A DNA stretch of 64,000 nt. Source: DATHTS01 sp965219305. Lineage in GTDB: Bacteria > Acidobacteriota > Blastocatellia > Pyrinomonadales > Pyrinomonadaceae. The stretch's first letter is position 1; each line of letters begins with the position of its first letter. The stretch spans positions 2,170,001 to 2,234,000 of the forward strand of contig OZ244725.1 in the NCBI GenBank assembly GCA_965219305.1, written 5' to 3'. Positions 58,653 to 64,000 of this stretch are shown here, piece by piece. A program made the position numbers and the translations under genes. The notes under the pieces were generated by a model. That model was not told where the DNA came from and did not search any database. It was given only the letters and a program-made list of their open reading frames with translations.

Positions 58653-60332
58653 ATGCAAAACGTAGATGCAATGAATTTGGATAATGTCGAACAGCCGAAA
58701 CAAAGTTATCTGACAAACGGCTCGACCATCAGATCGTGGCTTCTGACAAAAGACCATAAACGCATTGCGATTATGTATCTGGTCGTCGTTTCCGTGTTCT
58801 TTATGATGGGCGGTTTGTATGCGTCGGCGATACGTCTGGAACTGCTCACACCGCAGTCCGATCTGCTTGAATCCGGCACTTACAATAAGGTTTTCACGCA
58901 GCACGGAGTCTTGATGATTTTCTTCTTCCTGATTCCCTCGATTCCGGCGATTTTGGGGAATTTCCTGATTCCGCTGATGATCGGTGCGAAGGATTTGGCT
59001 CTGCCGCGTATCAATCTTTTAAGTTGGTATATTTATATGTTCGGCGGTGCGTTGACTTTGTGGGCGTTAATGCAGGGCGGCGTTGATACGGGTTGGACTT
59101 TTTACGCGCCGTATTCGACGACGTTTTCAAACACTTATGTAACGGCGGTCGGACTCGGAATTTTTATCAACGGATTTTCGTCAATTTTAACCGGACTGAA
59201 TTTCATCGTAACGATTCACACGATGCGCGCGCCGGGAATGACGTGGTTTAGAATGCCGCTTTTCGTCTGGGCGCACTACGCGACTTCGCTCGTGATGATT
59301 CTCGGAACTCCGGTAATCGCTATTACATTATTGCTTTTGACGGTCGAGAGAGTCGCCGGAGTCGGAATTTTCGATCCTGCAATCGGCGGCGATCCGATTC
59401 TTTTCCAACATCTTTTCTGGTTTTATTCGCACCCGGCGGTTTACATTATGATTTTGCCGGGAATGGGCGTGATCTCGGAATTGATCTCCAATTTTTCGCG
59501 TAAAAAGATTTTCGGTTACGAATTTATCGCATTTTCTTCGATTGCAATCGCCGTTTTCGGTTTTCTCGTCTGGGGACATCATATGTTCGTTTCGGGACAA
59601 TCGGTTTACGCCGGACTCGTCTTTTCGTTCTTGACGATGGTCGTTGCAGTTCCGTCGGCAATTAAAATGTTCAACTGGACGGCGACGCTTTACAAAGGTT
59701 CAATCTCATTTGAAACACCGATGCTTTACGCGCTCGGTTTTATGGGATTATTTTTAATCGGCGGTTTGACAGGATTATTCTTGGGTTCGATCGGTTTGAC
59801 GGTTCATTTAACCGACACATATTTTATCGTCGCGCACTTCCATTACGTTATGGTCGGCGGACAGGTTTTGGCTTACTTGGGCGGAATTCATTACTGGTGG
59901 TCGAAAATGACCGGAAGAATGTATTCGGAATTTTGGGGCAAAATCTCGGCGATGCTCGTTTTCGTCGGATTTAACCTGACGTTTTTTCCGCAATTTATTC
60001 TCGGATATATGGGAATGCCGCGCCGTTATGCTTCTTATCCGCCGGAATTTCAAGTGTTGAATATCTTCTCGACCGCCGGAGCATCGGTTTTAGGTTTAGG
60101 TTTGGTATTGCCTGTAATTTATTTAACGCATTCATTATTTTTTGGAAAACGTGCGGCGGCAAATCCGTATATGCACCCCGGTTTGGAGTGGCGCACCAGT
60201 TCCCCGCCGCCTACCGAAAACTTTAAAGAAACTCCGGTCGTTACGTGGGAAGCATACGAATTCGGCGAAGAAAGCGGAATGGATTTGGAAGCCGCAAGAC
60301 GCGAAGATGCGGTGGTAAAATCACTAAGATAA
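58653..60332 (+). CDS. ctaD: Cytochrome c oxidase subunit I, A2-type haem-copper oxidase
   Basis: The 559-residue product has twelve membrane helices and the haem and CuB ligands: His in FTQHGVLMIFFF, HPAVY at about 260-264, WGHHMF near 308 and the pair in VAHFHYVMVGG. In proton-channel positions it has the Tyr-Ser pair before HPAVY (WFYSHPAVYIM) and no Glu, the hallmark of A2-type oxidases such as that of Rhodothermus marinus. It reduces oxygen to water and pumps protons. The C-terminal tail is acidic and soluble. Confidence 0.97.
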   Translation: MQNVDAMNLDNVEQPKQSYLTNGSTIRSWLLTKDHKRIAIMYLVVVSVFFMMGGLYASAIRLELLTPQSDLLESGTYNKVFTQHGVLMIFFFLIPSIPAILGNFLIPLMIGAKDLALPRINLLSWYIYMFGGALTLWALMQGGVDTGWTFYAPYSTTFSNTYVTAVGLGIFINGFSSILTGLNFIVTIHTMRAPGMTWFRMPLFVWAHYATSLVMILGTPVIAITLLLLTVERVAGVGIFDPAIGGDPILFQHLFWFYSHPAVYIMILPGMGVISELISNFSRKKIFGYEFIAFSSIAIAVFGFLVWGHHMFVSGQSVYAGLVFSFLTMVVAVPSAIKMFNWTATLYKGSISFETPMLYALGFMGLFLIGGLTGLFLGSIGLTVHLTDTYFIVAHFHYVMVGGQVLAYLGGIHYWWSKMTGRMYSEFWGKISAMLVFVGFNLTFFPQFILGYMGMPRRYASYPPEFQVLNIFSTAGASVLGLGLVLPVIYLTHSLFFGKRAAANPYMHPGLEWRTSSPPPTENFKETPVVTWEAYEFGEESGMDLEAARREDAVVKSLR

Positions 60333-60412
60333 GTTACGAATTACGAATTACGAATTACGAATGAAAGATTTCGTATGATTCGTAATTCGTAACTCGTAAT
60401 TCGTAATTGAAT
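60333..60412. repeat. TTACGAA tandem repeat and inverted copy between coxA and coxC
   Basis: Four copies of TTACGAA at the left face four of TTCGTAA at the right around GAAAGATTTCGTATG. The stem is long enough to be stable and lies in the middle of the oxidase operon. Confidence 0.8.
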
Positions 60413-60415
60413 TAA

Positions 60416-61381
60416 ATGTCAACAAACATAGAAACAATAGGACACGATCACGAGCATTATCATCAGCCCGGTCTTCAACATCAGTTTGAAGATATGAAAC
60501 AGCAGGAAGAATCCGTATCAATCGGAATGTGGATGTTTCTCGTGCAGGAAATAATGTTTTTCGGCGGAATGTTCACGGTTTATCTCGTGTTTCGTTCGCG
60601 CTTTCCGATGGCGTTTGCGGCGGGCAGTAATCATCTCGATGTCGTGATGGGATTTGCCAACACGCTAGTTCTCATCGTCAGTAGTTTAACGATGGCTCTG
60701 ACCGTTTATTTCGCGCAAAAAGGCAATCGGATGATGCAGGTCGTTTTCATTTTGTTGACGATGGCTTTCGGCGTTACATTTCTCGGCGTAAAAGCCGTCG
60801 AATATACAGACAAATATAATCACGGTTTAATTCCGGTCAACGGTTGGAACAGAGTTATTCCCGAAGGCGAGCATACAAACACCGAACACGCTTCGACAAT
60901 ACTTCCCTTTGAAACAAAAGTTTCGGCGGCGGAAACTGCGCCGGAAATGGAAGTTTCGACAACCGAGAAATTAACGCAAGTCGAAGAGTCACACGCGAAT
61001 CCGCACGGGAATTTTCATATTGCCGAAAAAGATTTAGAGTTAGTTGATGAAGCACAGAAAGGGAATTATCTGACAAGAGCCGAACAAATCGGTTACTTTT
61101 CAAACGGCAAAATTGACAAAGCGAAATTTACGAGCAAAGTTCAGATATTTTTCTGGATTTATTTTGTGATGACCGGACTTCACGCACTTCATATGATAAT
61201 CGGTCTGGGCGTGATGATCTGGCTTTTGTGGAGAGCGTGGCTCGGCACATTTACCGCCGAATATTTTGCGCCCGTCGAAATGGCAGGTCTTTACTGGCAC
61301 TTTGTTGACATCGTGTGGATTTTTCTATTTCCGTTGCTTTATCTTCTCGGCAGACATTTTCTTGCCGGAGGACACGGTTAA
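60416..61381 (+). CDS. coxC: Cytochrome c oxidase subunit III with a long insertion
   Basis: The 321-residue product has a His-rich start (GHDHEHYHQPGLQHQ) and the subunit III helices: SIGMWMFLVQEIMFFGGMFT, FANTLVLIVSSLTMALTVYF, VVFILLTMAFGVTFLGVKAV and, at the end, FFWIYFVMTGLHALHMIIGL and GLYWHFVDIVWIFLFPLLYL. Between helices four and five there is an extra polar loop of about 90 residues (about 140-235, including TTEKLTQVEESHANPHGNF), making the protein about 100 residues longer than usual. The loop is outside the membrane and may contact a partner. Confidence 0.94.
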   Translation: MSTNIETIGHDHEHYHQPGLQHQFEDMKQQEESVSIGMWMFLVQEIMFFGGMFTVYLVFRSRFPMAFAAGSNHLDVVMGFANTLVLIVSSLTMALTVYFAQKGNRMMQVVFILLTMAFGVTFLGVKAVEYTDKYNHGLIPVNGWNRVIPEGEHTNTEHASTILPFETKVSAAETAPEMEVSTTEKLTQVEESHANPHGNFHIAEKDLELVDEAQKGNYLTRAEQIGYFSNGKIDKAKFTSKVQIFFWIYFVMTGLHALHMIIGLGVMIWLLWRAWLGTFTAEYFAPVEMAGLYWHFVDIVWIFLFPLLYLLGRHFLAGGHG

Positions 61382-61434
61382 TTAAAAGGAAGAAAAAAGA
61401 GAAATTTAGTAATTTAGAAATCAAAAATTTTGTT

Positions 61435-61794
61435 ATGGCAGAACATAATACGGAAAAACACAATACGCATTCGCACGCTGAAGAAGAAATAGAGCATCAT
61501 ATCGGAATTCCAGGATACTTAGTAATCTTCGGAATTTTGGTTGTCGGCACTATTTTGACTTACGCCGTCGCTCTAATTGATCTGGAATGGATTTTTCCGG
61601 GCGCAAATACATTGGTCGCGCTTCTGATCGCGTTTACAAAAATGAGTTTCGTCGTGCTGTTTTTTATGCACGTTCGATGGCAGTCACGTCTGATCTGGCT
61701 GACGGCACTCGCCGGATTTTTCTGGCTGGCGATTATGTTTGCATTTACGATGCAGGATTATTTAACCCGTTCGTCGGGCGTTTTTTCAAACTAA
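61435..61794 (+). CDS. Cytochrome c oxidase subunit IV
   Basis: I start at 61435; the open frame upstream overlaps coxC and has no role. The 119-residue product has a His-rich N-terminus (EKHNTHSHAEEEIEHHIG) and three membrane helices: YLVIFGILVVGTILTYAVAL, TLVALLIAFTKMSFVVLFFM and LIWLTALAGFFWLAIMFAFT. This matches the small subunit IV of bacterial caa3 and related oxidases. It is the last gene of the respiratory block. Confidence 0.88.
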   Translation: MAEHNTEKHNTHSHAEEEIEHHIGIPGYLVIFGILVVGTILTYAVALIDLEWIFPGANTLVALLIAFTKMSFVVLFFMHVRWQSRLIWLTALAGFFWLAIMFAFTMQDYLTRSSGVFSN

Positions 61795-61817
61795 AGATTA
61801 GTTTCTTATCAATAAAA

Positions 61818-61854
61818 ACGCGGTGCGGAAGGCAAAATGCTTTCTAATCCGCGT
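61818..61854 (+). terminator. Hairpin after the oxidase operon
   Basis: ACGCGG and CCGCGT enclose GAAGGC and GCTTTC with a small loop. No clean T run follows, so it may be a weak terminator or an RNA end-stabilising structure. Confidence 0.4.
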
Positions 61855-61985
61855 CTTCGTCTATTAGAAATTGCGCTTTCCCCGTGATATTATTTTCGAT
61901 TCGGCGCGAGGTTCAAAACATTTTGAGTTATAAAGTGAGATTTTTTAAAAGACAACAGACCAATTTTTTCCGACATCACAAACGG

Positions 61986-63074
61986 GTGATATTTAACAAC
62001 AATAACAAATACCGAACAAATGCCGGACTATTATTATTACTATTTGCAGTTTTATTCAGCGGCGCGTGCGGTGTTTTTACTGTAAAAGAAAAACAGGAAC
62101 GTGCCAAACTTTTGGCAGTTAAAGATGCTTCACAAGAAGATCTGGTAAATATCGTAAATAATTTTTCCCAACTTTCATCAATTGATGCAAAGATGAACTT
62201 CAAGTTCGAGGATAATTCTTACGCCGAAGTCGGAATTGCCGAAAAATATAAAACCGCCGACGGCGAAATCATCGTCCAGCGACCGGACGACATTTTTCTC
62301 AGAGTTCAGATTCCAATCGTCAAAAGCGACATCGTTCAAATGGCATCAAACGGCGAAAAATTTTGTGTGGCGATTCTCAATGACGGCGGAAGCGGAAAAT
62401 ATAAAAAATTCGTCTGCGGCAATAATAATACTGATTACACCGCTCTGCAAAGTGAAGTTGATAAAATCGGAAACGGCGACGCAAAGGCGTTAAAGCAAAA
62501 TGTCAACGCATTTTCAAATCTGCGCCCGCAACATTTTACGGAAGCACTTCTTGTCCGCCCGATTGACAGAGAAAATTACTCGTATCTTCAAAGCACGATT
62601 AATCAGGAAGAAGTAGATTTTGCTTTAGTCAAGAAAAAATCTCCCGTCGGTTGGGTTTTGCGCGGTTATTATTTGCTTGATGAATTTAGAAAGAACGACG
62701 ACGGAAGTATGTCAATTACCAGACGTTTCTGGTTTGACCGCGTCGGCAAAATTCGTCTGGCGCGTCAGCAGATTTTCGATGCCGGCGGCGAAGTCGAATC
62801 GGACATCGTCTACGGCGCGGAAGGAAATCTTTCAAACACGGAAAATTATCAAAATTTGCCGTTAGAAATAGCGGTAACGCGACCGAAGGAAAAGTACAAA
62901 ATGGTTTTAACGTATCAAACGCCCGACGCAGTGAAAATCGGTGAAAATTTCGATACGGATATTTTTATTTTGAAAAACCGCTGGGAATTAGAGGAAGTTG
63001 ATTTAAATCAAAAATTAAAGGAACTGACAAATTCATCCGGCGGCAGTTCAACTTTCAACGCGAAACAACAGTAA
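61986..63074 (+). CDS. Lipoprotein of unknown function, LolA/LolB-like in outline
   Basis: I choose the GTG at 61986 because it gives a short positive leader, a hydrophobic core (GLLLLLFAVLF) and a lipobox (SGAC). The frame is open back to a GTG at 61884, so the start is uncertain. The mature part reads NIVNNFSQLSSIDAKMNFKF, IIVQRPDDIFLRVQIPIVKS, IVQMASNGEKFCVAILNDGG and RRFWFDRVGKIRLARQQIF, beta-rich and like LolA/LolB-type lipoprotein carriers in outline. The next gene, four bases on, is a LolD/MacB-type ATPase, which fits a lipoprotein or lipid export role. Function not proven. Confidence 0.72.
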   Translation: MIFNNNNKYRTNAGLLLLLFAVLFSGACGVFTVKEKQERAKLLAVKDASQEDLVNIVNNFSQLSSIDAKMNFKFEDNSYAEVGIAEKYKTADGEIIVQRPDDIFLRVQIPIVKSDIVQMASNGEKFCVAILNDGGSGKYKKFVCGNNNTDYTALQSEVDKIGNGDAKALKQNVNAFSNLRPQHFTEALLVRPIDRENYSYLQSTINQEEVDFALVKKKSPVGWVLRGYYLLDEFRKNDDGSMSITRRFWFDRVGKIRLARQQIFDAGGEVESDIVYGAEGNLSNTENYQNLPLEIAVTRPKEKYKMVLTYQTPDAVKIGENFDTDIFILKNRWELEEVDLNQKLKELTNSSGGSSTFNAKQQ

Positions 63075-63078
63075 TTTG

Positions 63079-63750
63079 ATGAAAACTATTTTACGCACCG
63101 AAGATTTAGTTAAAACGTATATGATCGGAAAAATGGAAGTTCCGGCATTGCGCGGTGTGTCTTTGGACATTAAAAAAGGCGAATTCGTCGCCATAATGGG
63201 ACCTTCGGGTTGCGGAAAATCAACGCTTTTGCATCTTCTCGGCGGACTTCTTTCGCCGACGAGCGGGAAAATAATCATCGGCGACGAAGACATTTCAAAA
63301 ATTTCCGATGCGGAAAGAACTGACATTCGCCGCCGCAAGATCGGTTTTGTCTTTCAGCGTTTCAACCTCTTCCCTACTCTGACGGCGGACGGAAATTTAA
63401 AGCTCGCGGAAAAAATTTATTCCGGCAACGGCGGAAATGCCGAACGTCGGCGCGAAGTTTTATCGCTGCTGCAACTGGAAAATAAAATGCAGCACAAACC
63501 GCTCGAAATGTCCGGCGGCGAACAGCAGAGAGTCGCGCTGGCGCGGGCAATTATTAATAATCCGGCGATAATTTTGGCGGACGAGCCGACGGGAAATCTC
63601 GACACGGAAAATTCGGAGATCGTTTTGAATATGTTCAAAAACTTGAACGAAAAATTCGATCAAACTATTATAATGATTACGCACGACCCGGAAGCGGCTT
63701 CGTTTTGTTCGAGAAAAATAAATATCCGCGACGGTTTAATCGTCGAATAA
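63079..63750 (+). CDS. ABC transporter ATP-binding protein, LolD/MacB type
   Basis: I start at the ATG at 63079, directly after an in-frame TTG. The 223-residue product has Walker A GPSGCGKST (41-49), the Q-loop (FVFQRFNLFPTLTA), signature MSGGEQQRVALARAI, Walker B IILADEPTGNLD and switch His in MITHDP. Length and the DEPTGNLD motif put it with LolD/MacB/FtsE-type ATPases, which drive export of lipoproteins or substrates across the envelope with a FtsX-like permease. No permease is visible before the window ends. Confidence 0.94.
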   Translation: MKTILRTEDLVKTYMIGKMEVPALRGVSLDIKKGEFVAIMGPSGCGKSTLLHLLGGLLSPTSGKIIIGDEDISKISDAERTDIRRRKIGFVFQRFNLFPTLTADGNLKLAEKIYSGNGGNAERRREVLSLLQLENKMQHKPLEMSGGEQQRVALARAIINNPAIILADEPTGNLDTENSEIVLNMFKNLNEKFDQTIIMITHDPEAASFCSRKINIRDGLIVE

Positions 63751-63756
63751 GGTTTT

Positions 63757-64000
63757 ATGAATGAGAATACGAAAAAAATTGTTCTCTGGGATTATATGCG
63801 CGGCACTTGGCAATATGATGTTTTCTGCCTTTTGATCGTCGCGTTTATATTTCTCACGCCGAAAATCTGGTTCTCGAACGGAGAAAACCTGGCAACTCAG
63901 CCGTCGCGTCTTGTCGTCAAAGCAGCAGATTTTTCGCCCGACCAAGGCGAAATGAAAAAATTAGTTCAGGAAATTACCGGAGAACAATTTGCAGAAATCG
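63757..64000 (+). CDS. Membrane protein of unknown function, N-terminal part
   Basis: Only the first 81 codons are in the window. The product begins MNENTKKIVLWDYMRGTWQY and has one hydrophobic segment (DVFCLLIVAFIFLTPKIWF, about 21-39), followed by a polar part with TQPSRLVVKAADFSPDQGEM. It starts six bases after the ABC ATPase stop. A partner protein of the transporter is possible, but I do not recognise the family. Confidence 0.65.
   Translation, partial: MNENTKKIVLWDYMRGTWQYDVFCLLIVAFIFLTPKIWFSNGENLATQPSRLVVKAADFSPDQGEMKKLVQEITGEQFAEI

Noticed and set aside
1..64000. tRNA, rRNA or tmRNA genes
   Set aside because: I scanned the gaps by eye and saw no cloverleaf or rRNA signature; a tRNAscan or Infernal run would settle it.

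Overview
This 64 kb window is bacterial chromosome, probably from an Acidobacteriota of the class Blastocatellia (Pyrinomonadales-like). That placement is an inference. It rests on an alternative complex III operon joined to a caa3 oxidase, many secreted proteins ending in a carboxypeptidase-regulatory-like beta-sandwich, remnants of delta-60 and FG-GAP repeats, and moderately AT-rich DNA full of short tandem repeats between genes. No rRNA, tRNA, CRISPR array or prophage was seen.
Layout. 1-5.3 kb: start of an ETF:quinone oxidoreductase gene, a secreted Asn/Arg-rich protein and a coupled pair of unknown exported proteins. 5.3-6.3 kb: a gene-free kilobase holding a 330-bp nested-palindrome element and a twelve-unit array with an exact 21-bp period. 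6.3-11.2 kb: a small unknown gene, a large beta-helix surface protein, sucC and a decayed repeat protein. 11.2-14.5 kb: a compact four-gene bacterial microcompartment (BMC) operon with two BMC-H shell proteins, a CoA-acylating aldehyde dehydrogenase and a zinc-ribbon protein with a C-terminal membrane anchor. 14.7-19.1 kb: rodZ-like gene, guaB, and a DedA gene broken by an IS4-family element with a 9-bp target duplication. 19.2-24 kb: an intact exported propeller protein flanked by a 5' fragment and a 3' fragment of itself. 24-47 kb: housekeeping and accessory genes including rlmB, rsmI, sufU-like, sppA, lon, an MltD-like transglycosylase, an APC transporter fused to two Usp domains, a GH19-like endolysin and a secreted cystatin-like inhibitor.
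47.5-61.8 kb: one respiratory gene block, actABCDEF, a small membrane protein, a SCO copper chaperone and coxB-coxA-coxC-coxD. Menaquinol (or quinol) oxidised by complex III would pass electrons through the cytochromes to an A2-type caa3 oxidase whose subunit II carries its own cytochrome c. The window closes with a lipoprotein, a LolD/MacB-type ATPase and the start of a membrane protein.
The most unusual material is the minimal BMC operon with hairpins in all three gaps, the 21-bp array, the nested-palindrome element, and a recurring architecture in which diverse short tandem repeats and their inverted copies form hairpins between genes of one operon.
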